Positions 25,664 to 35,174 are shown, counted from the stretch's first letter. The stretch is DNA of 64,000 bases from Alteribacillus sp. YIM 98480 (GCF_009765375.1 NZ_VTOK01000019.1:387-64386); one strand, 5' to 3'. Translations and numbers: made by a program. Notes: a model not told the origin generated them from the letters alone.

Positions 25664-26638
25664 CTATTGCTTTACTGTTAATTCGTTAAAAGCAGAGTGG
25701 TAAGATTCTTTTAATTCCTCTATCATTTCCTGAAGCGTTTGTATTTGAGTCACCGAACCTACGCCGTGCCCTGCTGACCACACGTCTTTCCATGCTTTCG
25801 TTTCGGAAAATTCGCTGACATTATGCTTCGTTACTTTTTTATCGACAATATCTTTGGGATCAATTCCTGCTTGTGTAATACTCGGCTTAAGATAATTAGC
25901 ATTTACGCCGCTAAACACATCCGTATACAAGATATCTTCCATTGTTGATTGAACGAGCATTTCCTGATATTCTTCCGGTGCTGAGCTTTCTGCGGCAGCT
26001 ATAAATTTTGTTCCGATATAAGCGAAGTCTGCACCCATGACCTCAGCTGCTAAAACATCCCGGCCATCTGATATGCTTCCTGCTAAAACGGTAATTCCAT
26101 TAAAAAACTGTTTTACTTCTTTTAAAAACGCCATCGGATGATAAGTACCAGCGTGACCGCCTGCACCATTACAAACTAAGATAAGCCCGTCTACCCCTTT
26201 GTCCGCTGCTTTTTTGGCAAAAAAGATATTAATGACGTCAGCAAAGACGAGTCCTCCATACTGATGCACGATATCAACAACTGGCTTCGGATCACCTAGC
26301 GAAGTAATTACAATCGGCGGCTGGTATTGTTCTATCAGTTTTAAATCTTCGTCATAACGCTTATTATGGTTTTTATGAGAAATAAAGTTCACAGCCCAAG
26401 GCGCAATATTCCCTGCAGGATTTTCATTTTTGGCCTTTTCTATTTCAGCTTTGATTTCTGTCATCCAGTCGGCTAATATATCACCCGTTCTAGCATTTAA
26501 AGCCGGAAAAGACCCGATTATCCCGGAGGTACAGCCTTTAATAACCGTTTCCGGATTTGATACTAGAAACATAGGTGCCATAATAACTGGCAGTGACATT
26601 TTATTGGAAATTTCCGAATACAGACGGCTTTTATTCAA
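25664..26638 (-). CDS. Nitronate monooxygenase / 2-nitropropane dioxygenase-family flavoprotein
   Basis: A 324-residue FMN TIM-barrel protein. Features are the N-terminal PVIMAPMFLVSNPE, GLILVCNGAGGHAGTYHPMAF near residue 160 and GSISDGRDVLAAEVMGADFAYIGTKF near 195, typical of the NPD family, which also contains enoyl reductases. True nitronate oxidation cannot be assumed. It is the first enzyme gene after the tetR regulator, 57 bases away on the same strand. Confidence 0.85.
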   Translation of the reverse strand: MNKSRLYSEISNKMSLPVIMAPMFLVSNPETVIKGCTSGIIGSFPALNARTGDILADWMTEIKAEIEKAKNENPAGNIAPWAVNFISHKNHNKRYDEDLKLIEQYQPPIVITSLGDPKPVVDIVHQYGGLVFADVINIFFAKKAADKGVDGLILVCNGAGGHAGTYHPMAFLKEVKQFFNGITVLAGSISDGRDVLAAEVMGADFAYIGTKFIAAAESSAPEEYQEMLVQSTMEDILYTDVFSGVNANYLKPSITQAGIDPKDIVDKKVTKHNVSEFSETKAWKDVWSAGHGVGSVTQIQTLQEMIEELKESYHSAFNELTVKQ

Positions 26639-26695
26639 TCTTATGTCCCCTCTCTAACATTGCATTTCTGTAACGCAGAAGACCTGTAGATGTTT

Positions 26696-27280
26696 TTATG
26701 TGAGGGTTTTAAGCAAATATTTTGCATAAACATTAGCAATATCTTCAATGTTTTTATCTCCCTCAGATGAATACCATTGTTGAATCCAATTCATCGCTCC
26801 TAGAATAATCATGCGTGCCATCTTTTTTTCCTTAACCGCAAATTCCCCGTTTTCTACACCTTGCTGAATAATTTTGTCAAAAATACTGGCATACTCATCC
26901 CTTTGCTGCAAAATCAAGGAGATATGTTCATCAGAAAATATTAGTTCGGGCTTGATAATCATATTGAACGTTTCTTTTTCGTTAATGACTACTTCGATAT
27001 GAAACGTAATTGCTTTTTTCATTTTTTCGGTGGACGAAATATTTTCTTTATATATCTCCTCTACTTGTTTGGAAGCCTCTGATAGAATAAGATAATGACA
27101 TTGATAGAGTAAGTCTTCTTTATTGGCAAAATAGTAGTATAAAGCTCCTTTTGTCATTAATAATTCAGCTGCAATATTCTCCATTGTGGCGCCGTTGTAC
27201 CCTCGTCTTGATATAATTTTAGAAGCAGAACGAAGTATTTCTTCTTTTTTCCTGGCTGCCTTTTTTTCTCTTAAATTCAT
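26696..27280 (-). CDS. TetR-family regulator of the acyl-CoA cluster
   Basis: A 194-residue protein with an N-terminal TetR helix-turn-helix (GYNGATMENIAAELLMTKGALYYYFANKEDLL, residues about 27-58) and a helical ligand domain. It is transcribed just ahead of six degradation genes and most likely represses them until an acyl-CoA or aromatic-CoA ligand binds, as FadR and PaaR-type TetR proteins do. Function beyond that is inference from position. Confidence 0.9.
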   Translation of the reverse strand: MNLREKKAARKKEEILRSASKIISRRGYNGATMENIAAELLMTKGALYYYFANKEDLLYQCHYLILSEASKQVEEIYKENISSTEKMKKAITFHIEVVINEKETFNMIIKPELIFSDEHISLILQQRDEYASIFDKIIQQGVENGEFAVKEKKMARMIILGAMNWIQQWYSSEGDKNIEDIANVYAKYLLKTLT

Positions 27281-27625
27281 TTAATCCCCCCTCCTCCAAC
27301 AGTTATTAATATGGCATACGGTTATCCCCCCCTTATGTAAAGGCTTTCATTTATAAGTAAAAGAGGTTCTTTTTCGACGTTTGTTATCCTATAGGTTCAA
27401 ATTCATTCTATAAGGTTTAAATTTAAATTACAAGTATAATTTTAAATATTTCGACAACTATCAAGAAAATATCTGATCTGCTGGCAGCTCGGTGCTGAAT
27501 CTAGTCTAGTAGACCCAGCATTTTCTCACTTCCAACCCACTGGTATATCAACCTTTCCGGAGGGAGTCTGCGTGTATTTCAGCTGAAGTTAAGCCGACTC
27601 GACTTATGGGACAGCTCATAAATAA

Positions 27626-28015
27626 GAAAAGCACAAGCGCCCTGGTCAGCCGCGACAGGTTCTGGAGCTTTCGCGCAGGGTCGCCTGTAGCCCGGAGTCG
27701 AAAGGGGAGACATCAGACGTTCAGCTCATTTTAATGAACTTCTACTAAGATCGCACACGTCGACGCATAGGATGTGCTAATGTCGCCAATGCCACAGGAC
27801 GTAGCGTTTTTGGCGACGAGTGTGCAACGTAGAAGTCACCACATCGTGTGGAAGGACGTCCTGTGACAACGCTGAACGGGCTTGCACAGGAGGTGTTGAC
27901 TTTTGCGTTGCGACAGGACGTTCGCGGTTTTAGCAAAAGTTCCTCTTTATCGTGTGCGCCTGAGCGCTGAAGCTAGACATCAAAAACGCCAACTATTTAT
28001 CATTTCTTACCTTTT
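27626..28015. repeat. Long dispersed repeat, copy A, split by an insertion
   Basis: The left part (27626-27709) matches 42963-43046 almost base for base through CCGCGACAGGTTCTGGAGCT, and the right part (about 27960-28015, from GAGCGCTGAAGCTAGACATC) matches 43069-43119. Between them lie about 250 bases absent from the other copy. The two parts were therefore once contiguous. Confidence 0.8.
27738..27836. repeat. Palindromic element inserted within copy A
   Basis: Nested inverted repeats ACTTCTAC/GTAGAAGT, GCACAC/GTGTGC and GTCGCCA/TGGCGAC define a hairpin of about 100 bases. ACAGGACGT occurs in it and again near 27912, and its reverse ACGTCCTGT near 27854, so the insert may be a cluster of related short elements. 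No transposase is encoded. Confidence 0.65.
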
Positions 28016-28020
28016 AAAGA

Positions 28021-28047
28021 AAAACCAGCCTTCTCCAGACTGGTTTG
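28021..28047 (-). terminator. Intrinsic terminator of the thiolase gene
   Basis: On the minus strand AAACCAGTC and GGCTGGTTT form a stem with a short loop followed by TTC TTT, 17 bases after the thiolase stop. Confidence 0.8.
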
Positions 28048-28063
28048 CCTATATAAAAAACTC

Positions 28064-29245
28064 TTACTGCATGTTTTCTACAATCATAGCAGCCCCTGGA
28101 CCGCCGCCTGCACAGAGCGTTGCACACCCATACCGCTCTCCGCTTCTTTTTAGTTCATGAAGCAAGGTAACTAAGAGACGAGCTCCCGTTGCACCTACAG
28201 GATGTCCCAATGAAATACCAGATCCATATCGATTCACGTTATGAAGATCAAGCTGAAGGTCCCGATTAACAGCTAAAAACTGCGCAGCAAACGCTTCGTT
28301 GATTTCCCAATAGTTTATATCTTCTTTTTGCAGCCCGCTTTGCTGTAAAGCTTTTTTAACTGCTGGAACCACGCCAATTCCCATAATTTTCGGATCTACT
28401 GCCGCTGAGGCAGCGCTTACAATTCGAGCTAAAGGTTTTAATTGAAGTTCTTCTGCTTTTTCTTCGGCCATTAAAATAAGAGCCGCGCCCCCGTCATTCA
28501 AACTCGATGCATTTCCTGCTGTAACACTGCCATCTTTTTTAAAAGCTGGCTTTAATCCGCCCAGCTGTTCTGCCGACGTGTTTGGATTTGGGTTCTCATC
28601 AGTGTCCATTGTAAATGTGTCTTTTTTCTTTTTCACTTCCACAGGGACGATTTCGTCTTTGAAAATGCCTTTTTCAGCCGCTTGTTTTGCCCTATCTTGA
28701 CTGAGCAGCGCCAATTCATCTTGTTCCTCTCTAGAAACACTGTGTTCCTCAGCCAGATTTTCAGCTGTAACCCCCATATGGTAACCGTTAAAAGCATCGA
28801 GCAGTGCATCATGTAATAGAGAATCTACTAGTTTCCCATCTCCCATTCGGTAGCCTTCACGAGCTTTAGGCAGAAGATAAGGAACATTCGTCATGCTTTC
28901 CATTCCAACGACAGCCCCGGCGTCTATTTTTCCGAGCATAATATCTCCAGCTAGCATATCTGCTGCTCGAAGGGAGGATGGGCACTGCTGATTGATCGTA
29001 ACCGCTACCGTTTCTACTGGACAGCCTGCATAAATGGCAGCTTGTCTCGCCGTATTCCCTTTGCACCCTGCTTGATAGACATGCCCGCCAATCACTTCTT
29101 CTATATGAGCTGGATCTACGTTTGCCTCATTCAATGCTTCTTGAAGAGCAGCCACTCCTAAGTCGACCGCTGTTTTATCCTTTAAAGTACCGTTAAAACG
29201 ACCTATAGGCGTTCTTTTCCCGCTGACAATCACTACATTACGCAT
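28064..29245 (-). CDS. Acetyl-CoA acyltransferase (thiolase)
   Basis: A 393-residue thiolase. The nucleophilic Cys is in TINQQCPSSLRA near residue 88; the second active-site region has the motifs NEAFAAQFLA near 315, GHPVGATGARL with its His near 350, and the final catalytic Cys in CAGGGPGAAMIVE near 380. It cleaves 3-ketoacyl-CoA or condenses acetyl-CoA. It lies upstream of the tetR operon on the same strand but is separated by repeats and has its own terminator, so it is a separate transcription unit probably serving the same pathway. Confidence 0.94.
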   Translation of the reverse strand: MRNVVIVSGKRTPIGRFNGTLKDKTAVDLGVAALQEALNEANVDPAHIEEVIGGHVYQAGCKGNTARQAAIYAGCPVETVAVTINQQCPSSLRAADMLAGDIMLGKIDAGAVVGMESMTNVPYLLPKAREGYRMGDGKLVDSLLHDALLDAFNGYHMGVTAENLAEEHSVSREEQDELALLSQDRAKQAAEKGIFKDEIVPVEVKKKKDTFTMDTDENPNPNTSAEQLGGLKPAFKKDGSVTAGNASSLNDGGAALILMAEEKAEELQLKPLARIVSAASAAVDPKIMGIGVVPAVKKALQQSGLQKEDINYWEINEAFAAQFLAVNRDLQLDLHNVNRYGSGISLGHPVGATGARLLVTLLHELKRSGERYGCATLCAGGGPGAAMIVENMQ

Positions 29246-29351
29246 CTCATCACTCTTTCTGTCTTTTTAGTTAGAAAAATCAAAATAGTGTATCTATTTA
29301 TTGATATTAGCAATCTTTTCGCTTTTCGTAAATGCGGAAAACTGTAAAAAG

Positions 29352-29377
29352 CCAGGCAGATTGATGTATCTGCCTGG
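29352..29377 (-). terminator. Intrinsic terminator of the alpha-glucoside operon
   Basis: CCAGGCAGAT and ATCTGCCTGG form a perfect 10-bp stem over a six-base loop, followed on the minus strand by CTTTTT. Confidence 0.92.
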
Positions 29378-29385
29378 TCTTCCCC

Positions 29386-31044
29386 TTAAATAGAATATAA
29401 TCTCGCTTCATAAGGACGGAGTTTGTATCGTTTATTTTCGTCATTATCATAATTGCTTAGAATAAGCTGATCAAATGATGTTTCATAGTCTTTTAACAAG
29501 CTGCATTCTTTTTCTTCCTCGGAATGATTTAAAGCAATCAGCCAAGTTGTACTGTGAAGTGTCCGCTTGTAGATATATAAATGCTCGTCTTGACCCGATA
29601 GATCTTCAAAGTCTCCATACACCATCACGTCATTGTTTTTACGGAGCTCAATCAGTGTTTTATAAAAATAAAAGACAGAATTAGAATCGTTTAGAGCTCG
29701 TTCTACGTTAATATCTTTATAGTTCGGATTTGTCTTGATCCAAGGTGTGCCGCTAGTAAAGCCAGCATTCCTTTCCGCTGTCCAATGCATTGGTGTACGG
29801 GAGTTATCACGGCTTAGAGGAAGCAGTTCTTCAAACACTTCCTCCGGGTCCCGGCCTTTATCTACTTCTTCTTTATATTTATTTTTCATTGCCACATCAT
29901 TATAATCCTCAATGGAAGGAAAACGGACACCTGTCATTCCAATCTCTTCTCCTTGGTACACATAAGGAATGCCTGGAAGGGTATGAATCATCATACCTAG
30001 CTGTTTCGCTGATTCTACCCTGTATTTTCCGTCGTTTCCGTACCTGGTTACTTGGCGGGTATGGTCATGATTATTTAAAAACTGAGAGTTCCAGCCGCAT
30101 CCTTTTAACCCCTCATACCAGCGCTTCTGAATTTCTTTAAAACGGCGCATATCCCAAGATGGCATATCGTCTGCAACTTCAAAATGAAAGAGCGTATGAA
30201 GCTCTTCTCTGTCTTCTCCTACATATAAAACACCGTCTTCGGGCCCCACAAATGGAATTTCTCCGACTGTCATAATATCATAATGCTTGAAAACTTCTTC
30301 ATGCATTTCGTGTAAAAAATCATGAATACCAGGATTATTGCCTAAGTAATCTAACGTATACGGATTCTCTGCATCTGGAAATCCAGCTTGTTTAGCCAAA
30401 AGATTAATCACATCCAAACGGAATCCATCAATCCCTTTATCAAGCCAAAACCTCATCATCCGATAGATCTCTTCTCTTAATTCACGATTCTCCCAATTTA
30501 AATCAGGCTGCTCTACCGCAAAGGAATGAAAGTAATATTGGTTCGTTTGTTCCTCCCATTCCCATGCCGACGGGGCAAAATACGACCGCCAATTATTGGG
30601 CGGCCCGCCATTGACCCCGTCTTTCCAAATATACCAATCCCGTTTCGGGTTATTCTTAGACGATCGTGATTCTTGAAACCAAGGATGCTGATCAGATGTA
30701 TGGTTTACCACTAAGTCCATGATCACCTTCATCCCCCGCGCATGCACTTCCGTCATCAGTCTGTTGAATACGTTAAAATCTCCCGCTTTATCCATAATCG
30801 CGTAATAATCCGAGATGTCGTAGCCATTATCAACGTCTGGAGAGTCATAAAATGGATTCAGCCAGAGAACATCTACTCCAAGCTCTTTCAAATAGTCCAG
30901 CTTTTCAATCACACCCTCAAGGTCGCCAAAGCCGTTTCCGGTCGTGTCGTTAAAACTGCGCCAGTATATCTGATATACTACCGCTTCTTTCCACCATGCT
31001 TTTTTTAATTGATCTGTTATTGGTTTCTGCTCTGTTTTTAACAT
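29386..31044 (-). CDS. GH13 alpha-glucosidase / oligo-1,6-glucosidase
   Basis: A 552-residue cytoplasmic glycoside hydrolase without a signal peptide. GH13 regions: MDLVVNHTSDQHPWF near residue 100, nucleophile region DGFRLDVINLLAK near 200, acid/base VGEIPFVGPE near 255, and NNHDHTRQVTRYG near 325. QPDLNWENRELREEI after the second region is common in oligo-1,6-glucosidases, alpha-glucosidases and trehalose-6-phosphate hydrolases. Because the operon has an ABC importer rather than a PTS, an unphosphorylated alpha-glucoside is the likely substrate. Last gene of the operon. Confidence 0.93.
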   Translation of the reverse strand: MLKTEQKPITDQLKKAWWKEAVVYQIYWRSFNDTTGNGFGDLEGVIEKLDYLKELGVDVLWLNPFYDSPDVDNGYDISDYYAIMDKAGDFNVFNRLMTEVHARGMKVIMDLVVNHTSDQHPWFQESRSSKNNPKRDWYIWKDGVNGGPPNNWRSYFAPSAWEWEEQTNQYYFHSFAVEQPDLNWENRELREEIYRMMRFWLDKGIDGFRLDVINLLAKQAGFPDAENPYTLDYLGNNPGIHDFLHEMHEEVFKHYDIMTVGEIPFVGPEDGVLYVGEDREELHTLFHFEVADDMPSWDMRRFKEIQKRWYEGLKGCGWNSQFLNNHDHTRQVTRYGNDGKYRVESAKQLGMMIHTLPGIPYVYQGEEIGMTGVRFPSIEDYNDVAMKNKYKEEVDKGRDPEEVFEELLPLSRDNSRTPMHWTAERNAGFTSGTPWIKTNPNYKDINVERALNDSNSVFYFYKTLIELRKNNDVMVYGDFEDLSGQDEHLYIYKRTLHSTTWLIALNHSEEEKECSLLKDYETSFDQLILSNYDNDENKRYKLRPYEARLYSI

Positions 31045-31096
31045 TTCTCTGTCACTCCCAGCTGATTATATACCAGCGCAACTCGTTCATAATGTA

Positions 31097-31723
31097 TTAT
31101 TGCGTTATAGTACTGTTATCTATTTTAAGAAAGATATGGTGGCAAACGCTGCCAATAATAAGGGCTCCTAAACTCATACCAAAAAAGAAAAATAAGGCAG
31201 GAAGAAATAACATGACATAATAGGATACAAAAATTCCAATAGCCATTGTTAAAACGTGCAGCGGTCTCATAATCCCTATAAAAATGGAATGTTTAAAATA
31301 TGAAAAAAACCGTACATCATAATGTGAATAAACTGGAAAAAACATGATCAATGCGATGACATAGATAACACTTAAAAATCCTACTAAAATTAGAAAAACA
31401 GCTGCTATTTCACTATTCATGCCCATTAAAAAGTAAACATCCGCCAATAAAATAATTCCCATCACAACAAAACAGTAAAATAATCCATTAATCTTAAAAA
31501 AATCTTTGCGATAATAAGTTAAAAACAACCTCGTTACAGGCACCTTTTCCTCTGCCAAAAATAATTTTCTTATGACAGCAAACATTGCGGAGGTAGAAGG
31601 CGCCGCCCCTAAAACAACCCCTCCCAATAAAGTAAAGAGGATCCATAGAATATTGAGATAAGCTATATTCATAAACCATTCAAAAAAACGATTTAAACCT
31701 TCCATCCAACTTTTGTAGGCCAT
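31097..31723 (-). CDS. YesL-like membrane protein (DUF624)
   Basis: A protein of about 208 residues with five hydrophobic segments and the DUF624 features: N-terminal FFEWFMNIAYLNILWILFTLLG, GAAPSTSAMFAVIRKLF, and a central YYRKDFFKINGLFY. YesL-type proteins are found in many Bacillus carbohydrate ABC operons; their molecular role is not established. Start ATG 31723 is eight bases after GGAGG and is better than the TTG at 31729. Confidence 0.85.
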   Translation of the reverse strand: MAYKSWMEGLNRFFEWFMNIAYLNILWILFTLLGGVVLGAAPSTSAMFAVIRKLFLAEEKVPVTRLFLTYYRKDFFKINGLFYCFVVMGIILLADVYFLMGMNSEIAAVFLILVGFLSVIYVIALIMFFPVYSHYDVRFFSYFKHSIFIGIMRPLHVLTMAIGIFVSYYVMLFLPALFFFFGMSLGALIIGSVCHHIFLKIDNSTITQ

Positions 31724-31747
31724 GAGCAACGCCTCCTGCCAATAGTA

Positions 31748-33325
31748 TTACCGTGCTTCTAATTGCGGCCAATCTATTTCAACGCCTTCTTGTACTAACA
31801 CATTCTGAAAGTCCTTCAATAATTTTTCATTGTTGCGTACTTCTGTAGGCTGCAATCCATGTTTTATACAATAAGCCGCTAAATATCCTGCTGACTCCCC
31901 AATATTCCACTCTACTGGGTGCAATCTGTAACAACCGGTAGTAATGTGAGTTACGCCAAGATTTTTCCCGGCAGCAATGACATTTTTCACTCTTTTTGGA
32001 ATTAAACTGCCCAGCGGGATTTGAAACGGCAAGCTGGATACGTCTAAATAATTTCTGTCTCCTGTACTAGGATGCAGATCAATCCGGTAGCTTCCAATCC
32101 CTACGGAGTCTGTAAAATATTCACCTGTTACTCCTGATTGATAGTCAGGACTGACGTGTTGTTCTACGACTGTAAATTCAGCTTGGATTCTTCTGGACTC
32201 GCGGATATACGGCATGGCCAAACCATCTTCGGTTCCTACTATATCTTTTCTCAACCTTAGGCCTGGGTAGCCTTTATTTCCATCAGGCCGCGGTGCTTCG
32301 GTTTGCATCCAATATAAAAACGAAAGAGACAGCTGTTTCGCTTGTTCGATATGCTTGTTTCGTTCGGCTTCGGACACCTCAAATACCGGACCAAGCCAAT
32401 AATCAATCTGCGGCCAGTTCACAAGCGTAATATCGCTTGAAAACGTACCTTCTTCAAAATTGTCTTTGTCAATAATTCTTCTAAATAGCCATAAAGAATC
32501 AATGATCGTTCTTCCTTCTTGTTTAAATAAATCTCTTGTCCACGGCTCAAGCGTTTCTGGGAAAGGGTGGGTCCAGCTAAGTAATTTATCCGGCCAAAAG
32601 TCCGGTTTGTACTCCTTCCAGAAATCATAGTCGCGTGGTCTTTCTATCGTATGGTCTTCTCCTTCAAGATAATCAAGGGCAAAACATACACTGACAGACT
32701 GCATATCTAGTGGATCAGCTTCATCTAGAGCACTTGGTTCTCCTGTCTGTTCCTTAGATTCCGCCCCTGTAACATATTCAATGTCAGCAGCAGGCAGAAC
32801 ATCACCGCATTCCGTGGCATCCAAAAAGAAAGGAGCGTTTAGAACGAATGTATTTTTTGTTTCTTCATTTTCTACTAAGATGGATTCGACATGATCGCCA
32901 TTTACTTGTGCGTCTTTTATTTTATGCTTATGCAAAATGGTAACTTTACCGCTTGATACAAAAGGAGCCAGCATATCATGAAGAACAGACAGGGCCACTT
33001 TAGGTTCGTGGCATAAACGGCTCACCCAGCCGTTTCCCGGGTTTAAACGTTCTTTGTTTCTTGCAGACGCCTTTATCGGATAATGATCACGATAATAATT
33101 TCTCACTCGATTTCTAAACTCTCTATAAGTCTGTGTACACCCAAATTGTTCAATCCAAGGATGCTCATCTGGTGGAACGGCCTGATTTGTCAGCTGGCCG
33201 CCAATCCAATTTGTTTCTTCCGTCATGATAACTGTCTTACCGCTCTTAGCAGCAGACAATGCAGCAGCTGTACCGCCAACTCCTCCTCCAGCAACAATGA
33301 TATCTGCCTTCATAATTTGTCCCAT
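31748..33325 (-). CDS. FAD-dependent oxidoreductase in a sugar-uptake operon
   Basis: A 525-residue flavoprotein of the FAD_oxidored type. The dinucleotide-binding motif ADIIVAGGGVGGTAAALSAAKSGKTVIMTE is at residues 8-37, a conserved NWIGGQLTNQAVP follows, a substrate-side DATECGDVLP lies near 170, and GVTHITTGCYRLHPVEWNIGESAG near 465 would complete the FAD site. Members of this family recur in polysaccharide-use operons but are mostly uncharacterised. Between permease and glycosidase genes here it probably oxidises a sugar or glycoside before or after cleavage. AGGAGG precedes the start. Confidence 0.85.
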   Translation of the reverse strand: MGQIMKADIIVAGGGVGGTAAALSAAKSGKTVIMTEETNWIGGQLTNQAVPPDEHPWIEQFGCTQTYREFRNRVRNYYRDHYPIKASARNKERLNPGNGWVSRLCHEPKVALSVLHDMLAPFVSSGKVTILHKHKIKDAQVNGDHVESILVENEETKNTFVLNAPFFLDATECGDVLPAADIEYVTGAESKEQTGEPSALDEADPLDMQSVSVCFALDYLEGEDHTIERPRDYDFWKEYKPDFWPDKLLSWTHPFPETLEPWTRDLFKQEGRTIIDSLWLFRRIIDKDNFEEGTFSSDITLVNWPQIDYWLGPVFEVSEAERNKHIEQAKQLSLSFLYWMQTEAPRPDGNKGYPGLRLRKDIVGTEDGLAMPYIRESRRIQAEFTVVEQHVSPDYQSGVTGEYFTDSVGIGSYRIDLHPSTGDRNYLDVSSLPFQIPLGSLIPKRVKNVIAAGKNLGVTHITTGCYRLHPVEWNIGESAGYLAAYCIKHGLQPTEVRNNEKLLKDFQNVLVQEGVEIDWPQLEAR

Positions 33326-33342
33326 TTGACTTCCTCCTTTTT

Positions 33343-34179
33343 CTACCCCTTAACTGCAGAACTTGCTACGCCTTCAATAATGTAGCGCTGGCCTAATAAG
33401 AAAATAATAATTATTGGAACGACCGAAGCAGTAGCTGCTGCCATCATTCCTGAGTAATCAACGGAAAACTCTAATACAAAGTTATCTAACCCTAACGGAA
33501 CGGTATACAATTCTTCACTTACTAAAAAAACTAACGCATCTTCGTAATTATTCCAGTTCCACGAAAAATCAAGAATAGCAAATGTAGCAATAGCAGGTTT
33601 TGCTAACGGCAAGAATATTTTAAAGAAGATTCTAAAATGACCTGCTCCATCCATAAAGGCAGATTCTGATATTTCATTAGGAATAGTGATAAAAAACTGA
33701 CGCATATAAAAAACACCGATAATCGTAAATATAGTTGGCAATATTAAAGCCCAATGCGTATTATAGATGCCCGTCCAATCAAACATAATAAATTTTGGTA
33801 CAAACAAAACTTGCGGCGGCACCATCATCATCATGAGATATAATAAAAACAAAAAATCTCTGCCTTTAAAAGGAATTCTTGCAAATCCATACGCTGCCAT
33901 AGCTCCTATAAACGTAGCTCCAGCTGTTCCAAGCACAGCAATTTTAATCGAATTGAAATAATAATTAAAAAAGCTTAGGTCACCAAACCAGACTCTTTTA
34001 TGAGGGTCCCAATCAAATTCAGACGGAATCCATTGAATCGGATATTCAAATATTTCATTTGGTGATTTAAAAGACGTACTAAGCATCCAAAAGAAAGGAA
34101 TGATCATAATAAAACCAGCAGCCAGTAATACAGCGGTCATTATCGTTTTGTAGACGTTTATTTGTTTATTTTGCTTCAT
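33343..34179 (-). CDS. Carbohydrate ABC transporter permease (MalG/AraQ type)
   Basis: A 278-residue protein with six hydrophobic helices and the C-terminal EAA-like loop ESAFMDGAGHFRIFFKIFLPLAKPAIATFAI at residues about 178-208, typical of the second permease in CUT1 sugar importers. It lies 19 bases downstream of the MalF-type permease. No ATPase gene is in the operon; as in other Bacillaceae a shared MsmX-like ATPase is probably used. Confidence 0.93.
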   Translation of the reverse strand: MKQNKQINVYKTIMTAVLLAAGFIMIIPFFWMLSTSFKSPNEIFEYPIQWIPSEFDWDPHKRVWFGDLSFFNYYFNSIKIAVLGTAGATFIGAMAAYGFARIPFKGRDFLFLLYLMMMMVPPQVLFVPKFIMFDWTGIYNTHWALILPTIFTIIGVFYMRQFFITIPNEISESAFMDGAGHFRIFFKIFLPLAKPAIATFAILDFSWNWNNYEDALVFLVSEELYTVPLGLDNFVLEFSVDYSGMMAAATASVVPIIIIFLLGQRYIIEGVASSAVKG

Positions 34180-34198
34180 AGCTTATTCCCCCTGAAAC

Positions 34199-35083
34199 TT
34201 AATAATGTACCCATTTCTTTTGACCGAACCATTGTAATAAAGTAATAGCAAATATTACGATAAATAAAACAATAGCGATCGTTGATGCATAGCCAAGCTC
34301 ATAATATCTGAAAGCTGTCTGGTACACATATAAAGGGAGAATGTTTGTACTATTAGCAGGACCGCCGCCTGTTACAGCTTGAATTAAACCAAAGTTTTTA
34401 AAAGCATTGGCTATCCCTATAATAAGCAAAAATAATGTAATAGGACTTACAAAAGGAAAAATCACGTTTTTCGTTATTTGCCAGCGTTTGGCCCCATCCA
34501 TTTTTGCCGCTTCTTCTAATTCTCTAGGAACATCCTGCAGAGCTGCCAAATAAATAATGATGTTAAAACCCATAATCTGCCATGCAGACATCACAATGAT
34601 GGCGTACATAGAACTACCGCTTGAAGCAAGCCAGCCAGGAGGATTGTCTATTCCCAGATTCATTAACAATACATTAATAGGCCCTTCAGTTGGATTAAAC
34701 AACAGCATCCACACAAAACCGATGGCAATCGGACTGATAAGATATGGCAAGAAAAACACAGCTCTTAATAAATTTTTAAGATAAACACTGCGGTTTAGAA
34801 ATACAGCAACGATAAAACCGAAAATAACGGATATCGGCACATGTAAAAGGTATAAGAAGTTGTTTCCAAATGCTTGGTGAAACACAGAATCTCCTACAAG
34901 CCTCTGAAAATTTTGAAGGCCTACAAACTCTGTGCCTTGCCCGCTGGGTCCTGTCCAGTTGGTAAATGATAAAACAAAGGAGAAAAGCAAAGGAAATAAA
35001 AAAAAGATTGTTACACCGATAAGACTGGGCAGAATAAATAAATATCCTATTAATTTTTGCTTTTTCATCCAATTCAATTTCAT
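34199..35083 (-). CDS. Carbohydrate ABC transporter permease (MalF/UgpA type)
   Basis: A 294-residue membrane protein with an N-terminal LIGYLFILPSLIGVTIFFLFPLLFSF block, LGLQNF-type FVGLQNFQRLV, and EAA loop ELEEAAKMDGAKRWQITKNVIFPFVSP near residues 195-222. This is the first permease of a CUT1 oligosaccharide importer. AGGGAGG precedes the ATG. Confidence 0.93.
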   Translation of the reverse strand: MKLNWMKKQKLIGYLFILPSLIGVTIFFLFPLLFSFVLSFTNWTGPSGQGTEFVGLQNFQRLVGDSVFHQAFGNNFLYLLHVPISVIFGFIVAVFLNRSVYLKNLLRAVFFLPYLISPIAIGFVWMLLFNPTEGPINVLLMNLGIDNPPGWLASSGSSMYAIIVMSAWQIMGFNIIIYLAALQDVPRELEEAAKMDGAKRWQITKNVIFPFVSPITLFLLIIGIANAFKNFGLIQAVTGGGPANSTNILPLYVYQTAFRYYELGYASTIAIVLFIVIFAITLLQWFGQKKWVHY

Positions 35084-35133
35084 GCGCCTCCCTTTACCTC
35101 GAGTGTGTTTTTTCTCTATTGATTAGCGGTAAA

Positions 35134-35162
35134 GGGAGCCCAAAATAAAATTTCGTGCTCCC
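35134..35162 (-). terminator. Intercistronic hairpin after the sugar-binding protein gene
   Basis: GGGAGC and GCTCCC flank a 17-base loop between the binding-protein stop and the first permease. Only TTTACC follows on the minus strand, so this is probably a stabilising or partly terminating structure. Confidence 0.5.
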
Positions 35163-35174
35163 CATCCTTGATCT

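Larger units (their letters stand above)
27281..28019. other. Repeat-rich intergenic region between tetR and the thiolase
   Basis: An AT-rich upstream region of tetR (27281-27480) is followed by GC-richer repeat DNA: an interrupted copy of a long dispersed repeat and a second palindromic element inside it. No coding gene was supported; the open frames here are low-complexity chance frames. Confidence 0.75.

Noticed and set aside
27481-28019. Insertion sequence
   Set aside because: No transposase or transposase fragment is encoded; the region consists of short palindromic repeats only.
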